22,323 nucleotides of DNA from CAYRGQ01 sp964444885 (GTDB lineage: Bacteria > Bacteroidota > Bacteroidia > Sphingobacteriales > Sphingobacteriaceae): NCBI GenBank assembly GCA_964444885.1, contig CAYUIZ010000043.1, positions 1-22,323 on the forward strand, in the 5' to 3' direction. A model generated the notes under the pieces. The model was not told the DNA's origin and made no database searches. It saw only the letters and a program-made list of their open reading frames with translations. Positions 1 through 8,802 of the stretch are shown piece by piece. How positions within the stretch are numbered: the first letter of the stretch is position 1; each line of letters opens with the position of its first letter. A program made the position numbers and the translations under genes.

Positions 1-724
1 GAACGCCGTGCAAATCTGCAACTTTTTGGGCAATATGCAAAAGGTAACTGCTTTCGTTTTTTTTACCTCGGTAGGGGACGGGAGCCAGATAGGGGGCGTC
101 GGTTTCCAGCACAATGCGGTCGAGGCTGATTTGTTCCACCACACGATCCAGCCCGGAGTTTTTGTACGTCACTACCCCACCGATGCCGAGCCAGAAGCCC
201 AGGTCGATGGCGCGTCGTGCTTGTTGCAGGTCGCCGGTGAAGCAATGAAAAATGCCGAACAGGCGCTCATCCTTAACGTCGTCCAGCACCTCGAAAATTT
301 CGTCAAACGCTTCGCGACAATGTATGGAAATAGGTAAACCCAGTTCCTTAGCCCAGTCGATCTGCGTGCGAAACGCTTCTTGCTGGTAGGGAAGCGTACT
401 TTTGTCCCAGTAGAGGTCGATGCCGATCTCGCCAATGGCGTATATCTCGCCCCTACGCGCATCAATGGCTTGGCGGATCCCAGCCAGTTCGTTTTTAAAA
501 TCCGGGGTCACGTGGCAGGGATGGAGGCCGAGCATGGGGAAGCAGGTGCCGGGGTTGTCTGCCACGGTACCGAATACCTTTTCGATCGACTCGGCATCCA
601 CGTTGGGCAGGAAAAGGCGATGGATGTTGTTGTCCTTGCACCGTTGGATCTGCTCGTGGAGGGCCGGGGTACCATGTAGGTAATAGATGTGGGTATGGGT
701 GTCGGTAAGCACGTTGCTAGCCAT
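1..724 (-). CDS. tatD: TatD family metal-dependent hydrolase (DNase), 3' end cut by window edge
   Basis: Reading the minus strand from an ATG at 724 gives 241 residues with no stop before the window edge. Family members usually have about 255-260 residues, so roughly the last 15-20 are outside. The TatD metal site is complete: DTHTH with His10 and His12, Glu99 in AIGEIGID, His135 in SIHC, His160 in FHCFTG and Asp209 in LETDAPYLAP. Members of this amidohydrolase-fold family are Mg-dependent deoxyribonucleases, linked in some species to DNA repair and RNA quality control. A strong Bacteroidota promoter lies 29 nt upstream of the start, so the gene probably starts its own transcript. Family assignment is firm; the physiological substrate is not known from sequence. 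Confidence 0.93.
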   Translation of the reverse strand, partial: MASNVLTDTHTHIYYLHGTPALHEQIQRCKDNNIHRLFLPNVDAESIEKVFGTVADNPGTCFPMLGLHPCHVTPDFKNELAGIRQAIDARRGEIYAIGEIGIDLYWDKSTLPYQQEAFRTQIDWAKELGLPISIHCREAFDEIFEVLDDVKDERLFGIFHCFTGDLQQARRAIDLGFWLGIGGVVTYKNSGLDRVVEQISLDRIVLETDAPYLAPVPYRGKKNESSYLLHIAQKVADLHGV

Positions 725-752
725 GGCGTTTGATATAAGAATGATCTGCTTA

Positions 753-784
753 CAAACTTAGCCATCCTGACACAGGTATGCAAA
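753..784 (-). promoter_or_regulatory. Bacteroidota housekeeping promoter for the TatD gene
   Basis: On the minus strand TTTG (781-784) is followed after exactly 20 nt by TAAGTTTG (753-760). This matches the Bacteroidota -33/-7 consensus (TTTG, about 19-20 nt, TAnnTTTG) at every fixed base. The start codon of the TatD gene begins 28 nt after the -7 box, so a short untranslated leader is expected. Confidence 0.8.
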
Positions 785-843
785 GCCTACGGTAACAACC
801 TCGATGGGCGAGGTGCTATTAGGAAAGCGGTTTGCGGACAGGC

Positions 844-877
844 AAAAAAAACGCCCTTCCGTTTCGTGGGAAGGGCG
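844..877 (-). terminator. Intrinsic terminator after the DHH-FKBP unit
   Basis: On the minus strand the 9-bp stem CGCCCTTCC / GGAAGGGCG (869-877 pairing with 852-860) with an 8-nt loop is followed at once by eight T residues (844-851). It lies 6 nt past the FKBP stop codon. This is the clearest factor-independent terminator in the window and separates the FKBP gene from the TatD gene downstream. Confidence 0.92.
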
Positions 878-883
878 CTTCGT

Positions 884-1837
884 TTATTCTCCAGCAGGGG
901 TCGGTGCCGGCTTGATGATGTCGACGATTTCGATGTCGAATATCAGCGGTGCGAATGGAGGGATCTTAGCCCGCATTTCGCCCTGTTCGCCGTAGCCCAA
1001 GTCAGAAGGGATGATAAAGGTGCCTTTCGTTCCGTTCGGGAAAAGCTGCAAGCCTTCGTCCCATCCAGCGATGACCATGCCTACGCCGACCGTAATACGG
1101 GCAGGCTCGTAGGGCCGCATTGGGTTGTACAGTCCTTCTTGGGTGTCTGCTACTTCTTTTACCGAAGTATCAAAAATGTGTCCGTTAGTCAATTTTCCGG
1201 TGTAGTTGACCAGCACAGTGTCGCCAGGGGCAGGTTTTTCACCCGTTCCTTCTTCGGTGATGACGTATTTCAATCCGGATGCCGTAGTCTGAGGATCCAG
1301 TTTGTTGTCTGACACGTATTTTTCGATTTTGACTACTTCAGCCGTACGAAGCTTGGTTTTTTCTTCTTCGTAAAACTCCATGATTTGTGCGTTGAGCACG
1401 CTGTCGGTCAGTCCTTCGGCTTTGAAGTGCTTAAATACTTTCACGTTGAATGTGACGTACTTGTCTGCAAAGTCAAGCTTGGGCTGGCCAGTCCGGGCTG
1501 CCATGGTATCCATGTCTAAACGGAAAATAGCACTGTCGCCTTCGCCCAAGTGCGTGAACATGGAGTTGTAGTCGCCTGGATACAAGCCGGGGATTGTATC
1601 CGGAGCGATGTGAATAAGCTGGGGTACGCCCATCTCGTAGGTGCTGTTGAGCACCGAGTCGCGGTCTGTGGTGATAATCATGCCCACGGCAAGAATGTCG
1701 CCGGCTACCGCGGGATCGGTCCCTGCGTCCTTGACTATCCGGTATTGCAAGCCACCTTCGCCGGTTTCGAATCCCGACTGGCATGCACCTGCGAATAGCA
1801 GGGCGGCCATACCCACAAATAAAATTGGTTTCTTCAT
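884..1837 (-). CDS. FKBP-type peptidyl-prolyl cis-trans isomerase, predicted lipoprotein
   Basis: 317 residues. The start is a lipoprotein signal: MKK, a hydrophobic stretch, then AGAC with Cys19 as the predicted lipidated residue, so the protein is expected to be tethered in the envelope. The C-terminal third (about 188-307) is a canonical FKBP domain with VNYTGKL, FDTS at 222-225, VIAGWDEGLQL at 255-265, GYGEQG at 281-286 and IPPFAPLIFDIEIV at 292-305. These include the aromatic residues of the proline-binding pocket. Residues about 29-137 look like a second, degenerate FKBP-like domain (LQYRIV, GDILAVGMII, VTFNVKVFKHF) without the pocket signature. The protein should catalyse prolyl isomerisation during folding of exported proteins. 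It lies 16 nt after the DHH phosphoesterase gene and ends at an intrinsic terminator, so the two are probably co-transcribed. Confidence 0.92.
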   Translation of the reverse strand: MKKPILFVGMAALLFAGACQSGFETGEGGLQYRIVKDAGTDPAVAGDILAVGMIITTDRDSVLNSTYEMGVPQLIHIAPDTIPGLYPGDYNSMFTHLGEGDSAIFRLDMDTMAARTGQPKLDFADKYVTFNVKVFKHFKAEGLTDSVLNAQIMEFYEEEKTKLRTAEVVKIEKYVSDNKLDPQTTASGLKYVITEEGTGEKPAPGDTVLVNYTGKLTNGHIFDTSVKEVADTQEGLYNPMRPYEPARITVGVGMVIAGWDEGLQLFPNGTKGTFIIPSDLGYGEQGEMRAKIPPFAPLIFDIEIVDIIKPAPTPAGE

Positions 1838-1853
1838 TGTGTTTTTTCTGAAA

Positions 1854-2864
1854 TTATTGTGTTAATCGTTTTTTATAAATCGGTAATATGGATTTAAACT
1901 GCTTCACGGTTTCTTCCAGTGAGGCCGACGAGTTGCCCCCGGCCGCATTACGGTGGCCTCCGCCATTAAAGTGCGTTGCGCATACTTCGTTGGACGGAAA
2001 ATCGCCTAGCGAACGCAACGACAGTTTGACGAGCTCCCCGCGGTCGATAATCAAAGCCGCGAGCCGGATACCGTGCAAGGAAAGGGCGTAGTTGACCAGC
2101 CCCTCGGTGTCGCCTGTGCCGACATTGAACCGCGATAAATCGTCTCTTGATACGCTGAACAAGGCGGTGTTGTATTCGGGAAGCACTTCGAGCCGGTGCA
2201 GCAGGCAATAGCCTAAGAATTTAAGCCGGTTTTCCGTCGCGCTATTAAAAATGTATTCGTGTATTTTCCAGTGACGTGCGCCGCGGTCGATTAGGTCGGC
2301 GATGATACGGTGCACCTCGGAGGAGGTATTGCTGTACCGAAACGATCCTGTATCCGTCATGATGCCGGTATACAGGCAATCGGCTATCTCCGCCGTGATG
2401 GCATCGGGCTCGCCCATGAGGTTCGTGATAAATCCGTGCACCAGCTCAGCGGTTGCCGAGGCGCTGCTGTCCCAATGCCGGTAATCATCGAAACCCTCCG
2501 GATCGAGGTGATGGTCGATCATGATCTTCGTGGCCGCCGAGGCCCGGACCGCTCCTTCCATGAGGTTGATTCGCGCCAGACCGTTAAAATCGAGGCAGAA
2601 GATAATGGCTGCTTCGGCAATAAAGCGGTCGTTTTCTTCCCGTTGTGCGGGGTAAATGCTGATTTCATCGCGCCCGGGCATCCAGTCGAGGAAGTTGGGG
2701 AAATCAGAGGGTACGATGACACGGACGCCGTGCCCCTTGCTTTTTAGCCAATGATACATCGCCAGCGCAGAGCCTAACGCATCCCCATCCGGTTTGTGGT
2801 GGCTCGTGATGACAATTTGCTTGGGCGAGTTTAGAGTTTTTTCAACTGCTTCCGTCGTAATCAT
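1854..2864 (-). CDS. DHH/DHHA1 family phosphoesterase (NrnA-like oligoribonuclease / pAp phosphatase)
   Basis: 336 residues, close to the length of NrnA proteins. The DHH domain carries all metal-binding motifs in order: SHHKPDGDALG (His22, His23, Asp26, Asp28), LDFN with Asp92, IDHH at 116-119, and MTDTGSFRY with Asp171. The DHHA1 domain has the substrate-binding glycine loop FNGGGHRNAAGG at 299-310. Characterised NrnA enzymes degrade 2-5 nt RNAs and dephosphorylate 3'-phosphoadenosine 5'-phosphate in the cytosol using Mn. Some relatives act on cyclic dinucleotide products such as pApA, and sequence alone cannot separate these activities. A TAGGTTTG -7 box lies 18 nt before the ATG, and the FKBP gene follows closely on the same strand. 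Confidence 0.92.
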   Translation of the reverse strand: MITTEAVEKTLNSPKQIVITSHHKPDGDALGSALAMYHWLKSKGHGVRVIVPSDFPNFLDWMPGRDEISIYPAQREENDRFIAEAAIIFCLDFNGLARINLMEGAVRASAATKIMIDHHLDPEGFDDYRHWDSSASATAELVHGFITNLMGEPDAITAEIADCLYTGIMTDTGSFRYSNTSSEVHRIIADLIDRGARHWKIHEYIFNSATENRLKFLGYCLLHRLEVLPEYNTALFSVSRDDLSRFNVGTGDTEGLVNYALSLHGIRLAALIIDRGELVKLSLRSLGDFPSNEVCATHFNGGGHRNAAGGNSSASLEETVKQFKSILPIYKKRLTQ

Positions 2865-2882
2865 TTAGTTGCTAAAAGTTTG

Positions 2883-2890
2883 CAAACCTA
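2883..2890 (-). promoter_or_regulatory. -7 promoter box (TAGGTTTG) for the DHH-FKBP unit
   Basis: TAGGTTTG on the minus strand matches TAnnTTTG fully and lies 18 nt before the phosphoesterase ATG. The -33 region (TTCG about 21 nt upstream) is a poor match, so the promoter is supported mainly by the -7 box and its position. Confidence 0.6.
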
Positions 2891-2970
2891 CTATAAAAAA
2901 TCCTGAATACGAACTTTCGGAGGCAGATAACCGTAAATTTTTGGGGCCTTGCATGCATGGCATCACCGGC

Positions 2971-5595
2971 CTACCAGTGGAAAAAGTAAAGCTTTCGGTC
3001 GTTCTTTGATGTCAGTAGATACGCAGGATGTCCCTGGCTTGCCCTACCGTAATAAAAGTAGGAGCCGCCCCTGCGCGGAAACCCGTCCATCAGTGTCCCG
3101 TCGCCTTGTAGCAAGTAAATCAAGCCATTGGCCGGCGTCGAAAACCCGATGCCGTCGTGCTGTTGGGAAACTTCGTGGAAGCCAATGCTTTGCAGGTCGA
3201 TGTCTTGTCCGAGCTCGTAGCGAAAGGCGTAGGTGCTGTCCGGGTATGCGTAGGCTGAAATGCTTCGGCTGGCCGCGTACACGACTTCGGCACGTGGGTC
3301 GCCGGCAATGTTGGCAACCCTTAGTCGATGCGTGTTGCTGTGTCGTGCCGTTGGCCACATCGTCGGCTCGCCAGCGAGCGGATAGCTATAGGTGGCGCCC
3401 AATGTATCCGTCGCCAAAGCCACTAGGCCGTCCGGCCCCTCGATCAGTTCCGGGCCGCTGCCTAGCCCGGCCGGAAGGCGTTGCTCAAGGATGGTTTGCC
3501 CTTGCCCGTCGATGACGTACAGCCGTCCGGCATCGGTGGCCAGGGCAATGTTGACAGCACCATCAGCCGTTTCCTTCACGCTGCTGGATAGGATAGTGCC
3601 CTCCAGTGGGGTGTCTTCCCAATCGGACACCAAGGTGCCTTGGCCATCGTACACGAGCAATGCATCCTGAGCCGGCAGGAATATCCGGAGGAGGGTATCT
3701 TTCTCCACGACGGCCAACCCTGCAGTTGCTGAATGGGGCAATTCGAGCGAAAAGCCCGGCGCTGGGTTGCCGTCCCGATCGAAGCGATACAGCCGGCTTT
3801 CGGTAGCCAATACGATTGAGCTGTCCGCCAATTGGCGGGGCGTGCCTAGGATATTGCCGGCGAGCTGTGCGTTCCACAGGCGTTCGCCATCGAAATTGAT
3901 TGCGTGCAGGATATGGTTTGACGCTTGTGCCAGAATAAACCGGCTAGTGTCGTCATAGGTGAATACACGCGGTGGAGCGGCCAATCGGCCGTTGAGGTCA
4001 ACCGTCCACGCCGGCGATGCGCCCGGCGACGCCTTATCGATGTATTGCGCGTACAGGTTGGCGAAGAAGTTGCCGTTGTTGCCCGACAGGTGCACCGCCC
4101 AGCCGTAGAAATCGGTATAACCGTACCGCGAGGTATCCTGATATAGTTCCCTGAATTTCGGTTTCAGCTTGGCGGCAACGGTGCGGGCGGCGTTGGCGAC
4201 GTGTCCGAAAAACACCACGTTGGCCGTGTTGCCCTGCAATTCGTCGAAAGCCCGGTAGCCCGGCGTGCTGGCTAGTGTGATGCCCGACGCGATGTCGGCC
4301 GCCACGTGCTGTAGGGTAGCGGTATGATTGGCACAGACCAGGTAATCACCGAGTACCATGAAGTAAGGCCGTGCAAACGGCTGTACGACCTCTCCGAAAG
4401 CGTAGTGCAGCAGGTTGGAATGGTTGAAGCGGAAAACGCTGTCCGGGTAAGGTGTGCTAATGTTTTGGGCAACTTGGCGGAATGCGGCGGTATCCTGAAG
4501 TTTGAAAAACGCCAAACTTTCGCGCGTCGCCAGCTCCACGATGGCAAACTCGTCGTCCCATTGCGGGAGCAGATCGTCGTCGATCGATATCCCGGTGCGG
4601 TCCAGAATGATCCGGTGTTGGTCGCGCATTTGTGCCAATCGTCCGGCATTTTCCAGCAGCGCGATGTTTCCTTGGTGAAAACGATCGAAATCCGATATCC
4701 CAAAGGAGAGGTAGCTCGCCGTATTGGCGGGGAACATGTGCTTGATTTCCTGACTTACCGCCGACTGCCCAGCGTATAGGGATAAATACTGCTGGGGCGC
4801 ACTGAATGCGCTAAATCCACTGAAGATCAGCGCATCGCTCTTGTAGTTTAAGTGCAGGGAGGCTTGACCACCGAGGCTATCGAGCAAGGAGAGGTAGGTG
4901 CCAGGCGTGCCCGACGTCAGATGACGTGCCAGCATGCCTAAGTTTTGTTGGACGACATGCAGCTTAACGAGCGAGTTCTCGGTGCTGCTCTCGACGAAAT
5001 AGTCGATCGTGCCTGCCGCCAAAGGCGTGTAGGCTTGGCTGGCAATGCGGCTGACGAGGGCTTGGGAAGGGCTTGCCATCGCGATACCTTCGGCAACCGT
5101 GACGAACAGCGGACTTTCGAAACCGGCAACAGAAAGCGCGAAGTAACCCGTGGCCGTGTCCGGCCAAGCTACTGGGTAGTCCGGTGACTCGGCGCCGATA
5201 GTCTTAAAGAGGTCTTCCGTCGCTACGCTTCCGCCCAGGTGCAGGCTGATCAGGTAGCTCAGCGAATCGGCTTGTACGGGGTGGATAGACAGCAAGATAT
5301 CCCGGTCGGGGGATGCAGGAGCGAGTACGTCCGATGTCAGCAGGCCGTGCCGGATGTGGTTGAGCTGGCGTATGGCTTCGTCGCCTAAGATTGCTCCAAA
5401 AAGAGGGAAGCCACTGAGTACATTATCGAGGAGCTCGCTGTCTTGGAACCCGGCAATCCATACGGCATCATTCGGCAGTTGTTCGTATAGTTTGGACTTG
5501 GCGTGGTCGTCGCGGTCGAGGCCCGAAAAATAGTAGACGGAGGCCAAAATGACGCCAACGAATAAGATACCAGTAAGGATAATCGTATTTCTCAT
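2971..5595 (-). CDS. Anchored envelope protein: DUF3352-like N-terminal part plus C-terminal beta-propeller
   Basis: The ATG at 5595 gives 874 residues. A TTG one codon upstream is possible but less likely. Residues 4-24 form one hydrophobic helix (ILTGILFVGVILASVYYF) after a short basic start, so the protein is probably an inner-membrane-anchored periplasmic protein or has an uncleaved signal. Residues about 30-520 resemble the DUF3352 type found in Bacteroidota; I recognise this only by general pattern (NDAVWIAGF, LLHYAFGEVVQPFARPYF). From about residue 530 to the end I count roughly eight repeats of 35-40 residues built around hydrophobic-LYxxDxxG strands (SRLYRFDRDG, DALLVYDGQG, GRLYVIDGQG, GLIYLLQGDG, RKLYFFHW). 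That is a PQQ/WD-type beta-propeller. No catalytic signature is visible, and a scaffold or binding role is inference. The gene has its own -7 box upstream. Confidence 0.72.
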   Translation of the reverse strand: MRNTIILTGILFVGVILASVYYFSGLDRDDHAKSKLYEQLPNDAVWIAGFQDSELLDNVLSGFPLFGAILGDEAIRQLNHIRHGLLTSDVLAPASPDRDILLSIHPVQADSLSYLISLHLGGSVATEDLFKTIGAESPDYPVAWPDTATGYFALSVAGFESPLFVTVAEGIAMASPSQALVSRIASQAYTPLAAGTIDYFVESSTENSLVKLHVVQQNLGMLARHLTSGTPGTYLSLLDSLGGQASLHLNYKSDALIFSGFSAFSAPQQYLSLYAGQSAVSQEIKHMFPANTASYLSFGISDFDRFHQGNIALLENAGRLAQMRDQHRIILDRTGISIDDDLLPQWDDEFAIVELATRESLAFFKLQDTAAFRQVAQNISTPYPDSVFRFNHSNLLHYAFGEVVQPFARPYFMVLGDYLVCANHTATLQHVAADIASGITLASTPGYRAFDELQGNTANVVFFGHVANAARTVAAKLKPKFRELYQDTSRYGYTDFYGWAVHLSGNNGNFFANLYAQYIDKASPGASPAWTVDLNGRLAAPPRVFTYDDTSRFILAQASNHILHAINFDGERLWNAQLAGNILGTPRQLADSSIVLATESRLYRFDRDGNPAPGFSLELPHSATAGLAVVEKDTLLRIFLPAQDALLVYDGQGTLVSDWEDTPLEGTILSSSVKETADGAVNIALATDAGRLYVIDGQGQTILEQRLPAGLGSGPELIEGPDGLVALATDTLGATYSYPLAGEPTMWPTARHSNTHRLRVANIAGDPRAEVVYAASRSISAYAYPDSTYAFRYELGQDIDLQSIGFHEVSQQHDGIGFSTPANGLIYLLQGDGTLMDGFPRRGGSYFYYGRASQGHPAYLLTSKNDRKLYFFHW

Positions 5596-5659
5596 CAATC
5601 GAAACGCTGTCCCATGGGCGCGGCCAGCAAGCGGGTGTCCGGACGCTGGGTTCGCATGG

Positions 5660-5667
5660 CAAACCTA
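5660..5667 (-). promoter_or_regulatory. -7 promoter box (TAGGTTTG) for the beta-propeller envelope gene
   Basis: TAGGTTTG on the minus strand matches TAnnTTTG exactly. It lies 64 nt before the ATG at 5595, giving a leader of roughly 55-60 nt. No good -33 TTG is found at the expected spacing. Confidence 0.5.
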
Positions 5668-5853
5668 ATGGAAAATCTACCGTTTAGAAAATTTTAGGAA
5701 CTTTATTCGCATATTTGTTTAACATTGTGCAACTATGGAGCAACCGGCCTGAAGCATGCCAAATCGGTATTTGCGTCATTCCGCTTGGCCCGGCTCCTTG
5801 TAGTAGGGGATTGCGCGTGATAGCGCGTATAGTAACACGACTAGGAAAAATAC

Positions 5854-6240
5854 ATGAACAAGCGAATTATCCTTTTTGGAGCTTTCTTTGGACTCACTGC
5901 AGTCATATTGGGCGCTTTCGGCGCTCACGGGTTGGAAGGGAAAATCAGCGACAAGCATATCGATACTTGGAAAACCGCGGTCGACTATCAGTTTTACCAC
6001 ACGCTGGCTTTATTGTTTCTTGCTACATTTTCGAGAGCCAAAAACATATTTATCCGCCTGTCCTATATTTCGTTTATCCTTGGTATCGTCCTGTTTTCGG
6101 GTTCGTTGTACCTGATTAGCACACACTCGTTGATACATGTCGGGTCCTTATCGGTCTTGGGCCCGATTACGCCTATTGGCGGCCTGTGTTTTGTCGTGGG
6201 CTGGATCGGACTGCTGGTAGCAACCGTTAAAAATAAATAG
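5854..6240 (+). CDS. DUF423 family small membrane protein (YgdD-like)
   Basis: 128 residues, the usual size for the family. Four hydrophobic segments are visible at about 5-25, 46-60, 66-88 and 102-124. Conserved blocks of DUF423 are present: GAFGAHGLEG at 20-29, YQFYHTLALL at 45-54 and GPITPIGGLCF near 103-113. It is an integral inner-membrane protein; the family's biochemical function is unknown. AGGA 7 nt before the ATG could act as a weak ribosome binding site, which is unusual here. The priA gene begins 53 nt downstream on the same strand, so co-transcription is possible, although a short GC hairpin lies between them. Confidence 0.88.
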   Translation: MNKRIILFGAFFGLTAVILGAFGAHGLEGKISDKHIDTWKTAVDYQFYHTLALLFLATFSRAKNIFIRLSYISFILGIVLFSGSLYLISTHSLIHVGSLSVLGPITPIGGLCFVVGWIGLLVATVKNK

Positions 6241-6293
6241 GCCGCAGCTCATGGCCCGTGACGGGCCTGGTCTCCCCTAATCGCTGAAGCGCT

Positions 6294-8777
6294 ATGTTGG
6301 AATTTGCCGCGGGCGATGCAGTTTCCCGCCATACGTATTTTGTGGACGTTGTTTTGCCGTTGGCAATCCGGAGTTTGTACACCTACCGGGTGCCACACGA
6401 ATGGGCTGGGCAGGTCGAAGCGGGCAAACGGGTCGTGGTCCAGTTTGGCAAAAACAAGATTTACGCCGCCTTGGTGTATCGCGTGCACGCGCAAGCGCCC
6501 GAACGGTACGAAGCGAAATATATCCTCGATGTATTGGACGATACGCCGATTGTGACGCCTGAGCAGTTCAAGCTTTGGGAATGGATGGCACATTATTACA
6601 TGTGTGCACTGGGCGAAGTGATGCAAGCGGCGTTGCCCGCGGCACTCAAGCTGGCGAGCGAAACCAAAATTATCGCCGGTGACACTTCGGGCGTCGACCG
6701 CCTGGCACTGCACGAAAAGGAACACTTGATTCTCGATGCGCTGGATATCTCACCCGAACTCCGGGTTAGCGATATCATCAAATTGCTGGGCCAAAAAACG
6801 GTGTTTCCGATTTTGAAGCGCCTGTTTGACCAGGGACTCATCCTCATTTCCGAGGAAATCGCCGAGCGCTATAAGCCCAAGCGCAAAAGCCACTTGGAGC
6901 TGGCCGGTGAATATGCCGATGACACCGGCCGACGCAATCTGCTGGAAGGACTAAACCGCGCACCCAAGCAGCAGGACGCTGTGTTGGCGTATCTGCACCT
7001 GAGCAAATCCATGCCCCATATTTCGCGCAAGGACCTGATGGAAGCGGCCGGCGTGGGGGCCGGTGCGATCACCGCGCTGATCGAGAAGGGCGTGTTTGAC
7101 GTGCGGGAGCGTGTCGTCAGTCGTTTGGGAGGCGCGGATGTGGAAATCGTCGGCGAGTTTACCCTCAGCACGGCACAGGCGCAGGCTTTGGAAGAGATCC
7201 AACGCGCGTTTGCCACGCAGGATGTAGCCTTGCTGCATGGCGTGACCGCCTCGGGCAAAACCCAGCTCTATATCCGCCTGATCGAAGAGGCCATAGCGGC
7301 GGGCAAAAATGCCTTGTACCTTTTGCCGGAGATTGCACTGACAACCCAAGTGACCGAACGCCTGCGCTTGCACTTTGGCGATGCGCTGGGCGTGTACCAT
7401 TCGCGGTTTAGCGACAGTGAACGGGCTGAAGTATGGCACAAAGTGCTCAAAGGCGAATACCAGGTCGTCATCGGTGCGAGATCAGCCATCTTTCTGCCTT
7501 TCAGTGAGTTAGGGCTGGTTGTCGTCGATGAAGAACACGAGGTGTCCTACAAGCAATATGACCCGGCACCACGCTACCACGCGCGTGATTCGGCCATTTA
7601 CGTCGCCCATTTGTACGGCGCCAAGGTACTGCTGGGCTCGGCTACGCCCAGCATCGAAAGCTACTACAATGCCAAGTCGGGGAAATACGGTCTGGTGCGA
7701 CTGGATAAGCGGTTTGGCGACAGCGCGTTGCCGGCTATTGAGGTGATCGATGTCAAAGCAGAGGCCGCCGCCGGTAAGATGATGACTTACTTCAGCGCCT
7801 CCATGCTGGCAGAAATAAATGCCGCGCTCGAGCGCAAGGAACAAGTCATTCTTTTCCAGAACCGCCGTGGGCATACACCCATGCTGCAATGCCGGACGTG
7901 CGGCGTGGTGACCAAGTGCATTCATTGCGACGTGAGCCTGACCTTCCACAAGAGCAGCGGCAAGATGCACTGCCACTATTGCGGCTTTACGGAGGACGTG
8001 CTGAAGCAGTGCGCGGCCTGCGGGTCTGCCCATATCGAAAGCAAGGGATACGGCACGCAGCGCATCGAAGAAGAATTGGAGATTTTGTTGCCGAATGCTC
8101 GAATTGGAAGGCTCGACTTGGATTCGACCCGTGGCAAGCATGGTTTCGACCGCGTGTTGGGTGCCTTTGACGACCACGAATACGATATCCTGGTAGGCAC
8201 GCAGATGGTGGCAAAGGGTTTGGATTTTGGTAAAGTAAGCTTGATTGGCATCATCAATGCGGATCCGATGATCAACTACCCGGACTTCAGGGCGTTCGAA
8301 CGGGCGTTCTCGATGTTCGCCCAAGTGGGAGGCAGGGCCGGACGTCGTGATGCGGCCGGAAAGGTGCTGATCCAGACGTACACCCCGCATCATCGCGTCA
8401 TCAAGCAGGTGATCGACAACGACTACGAAGCCATGTTTATGGCCGAAGTCACCGAACGGAAACTCTACGCCTACCCGCCCTTTTACCGTTTAATCAACAT
8501 TGATCTCAAGCACAAGGACCAACAGGCATCAGCCAATGCTGCCGCCCGCCTTGCGGTGCTTCTGCGGGAGCAATTCGGTGCGCGGGTACTGGGTCCCGAA
8601 GTTCCGCTGGTCGGAAGGGTCCGCAATCAGTACATCCACAGTATTTTCCTCAAAATCGAACGCAAGGGCGTGAGCATTGCCAAGGTCAAAGACGCCGTCA
8701 AGGAGCTGATTCACTTTTTTTCGGCCCATAAGGAAAATAAAGGTGTTCGTATCCAGGTTGATGTGGATCCGTATTAA
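6294..8777 (+). CDS. priA: Primosomal protein N' (replication restart helicase PriA)
   Basis: 827 residues, typical for Bacteroidota PriA. The N-terminal 3'-DNA-binding domain starts at FVDVVLPLAIRSLYTYRVP. A winged-helix region follows, then a superfamily 2 helicase core with Walker A GVTASGKT near 315-322, DEEH near 411-414 with the PriA-specific VSYKQYDPAPRYHARD after it, and GSATPS. The zinc-binding insert has eight cysteines in four CxxC pairs (CRTC, CIHC, CHYC, CAAC) between about 531 and 575. The lobe 2 motif VGTQMVAKGLDF and QVGGRAGR are intact. The protein rebuilds replication forks away from oriC by loading the replicative helicase. ATG 6294 is chosen because the conserved N-terminal domain begins about 16 residues later. 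Confidence 0.97.
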   Translation: MLEFAAGDAVSRHTYFVDVVLPLAIRSLYTYRVPHEWAGQVEAGKRVVVQFGKNKIYAALVYRVHAQAPERYEAKYILDVLDDTPIVTPEQFKLWEWMAHYYMCALGEVMQAALPAALKLASETKIIAGDTSGVDRLALHEKEHLILDALDISPELRVSDIIKLLGQKTVFPILKRLFDQGLILISEEIAERYKPKRKSHLELAGEYADDTGRRNLLEGLNRAPKQQDAVLAYLHLSKSMPHISRKDLMEAAGVGAGAITALIEKGVFDVRERVVSRLGGADVEIVGEFTLSTAQAQALEEIQRAFATQDVALLHGVTASGKTQLYIRLIEEAIAAGKNALYLLPEIALTTQVTERLRLHFGDALGVYHSRFSDSERAEVWHKVLKGEYQVVIGARSAIFLPFSELGLVVVDEEHEVSYKQYDPAPRYHARDSAIYVAHLYGAKVLLGSATPSIESYYNAKSGKYGLVRLDKRFGDSALPAIEVIDVKAEAAAGKMMTYFSASMLAEINAALERKEQVILFQNRRGHTPMLQCRTCGVVTKCIHCDVSLTFHKSSGKMHCHYCGFTEDVLKQCAACGSAHIESKGYGTQRIEEELEILLPNARIGRLDLDSTRGKHGFDRVLGAFDDHEYDILVGTQMVAKGLDFGKVSLIGIINADPMINYPDFRAFERAFSMFAQVGGRAGRRDAAGKVLIQTYTPHHRVIKQVIDNDYEAMFMAEVTERKLYAYPPFYRLINIDLKHKDQQASANAAARLAVLLREQFGARVLGPEVPLVGRVRNQYIHSIFLKIERKGVSIAKVKDAVKELIHFFSAHKENKGVRIQVDVDPY

Positions 8778-8802
8778 GTGATTCCGTTAAATGTTTCTGG
8801 TT

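Noticed and set aside
2943..2970. TGCATGCA palindrome after the propeller gene as a terminator or operator
   Set aside because: The inverted repeat has no loop and only short flanking pairing; common by chance.
2949..3515. Plus-strand open frame of 188 codons opposite the propeller gene
   Set aside because: Arg/Ser/Pro-rich shadow translation; the minus-strand gene explains the region.
6253..6267. Short hairpin GGCCCG-TGA-CGGGCC between the DUF423 gene and priA
   Set aside because: Only 6 bp and no T-tract; too weak to call a terminator on its own.
7509..8393. Open frame of 294 codons on the minus strand inside priA
   Set aside because: It lies fully opposite a strongly conserved helicase core; its translation has no recognisable motif and follows from GC-rich codon use in priA.
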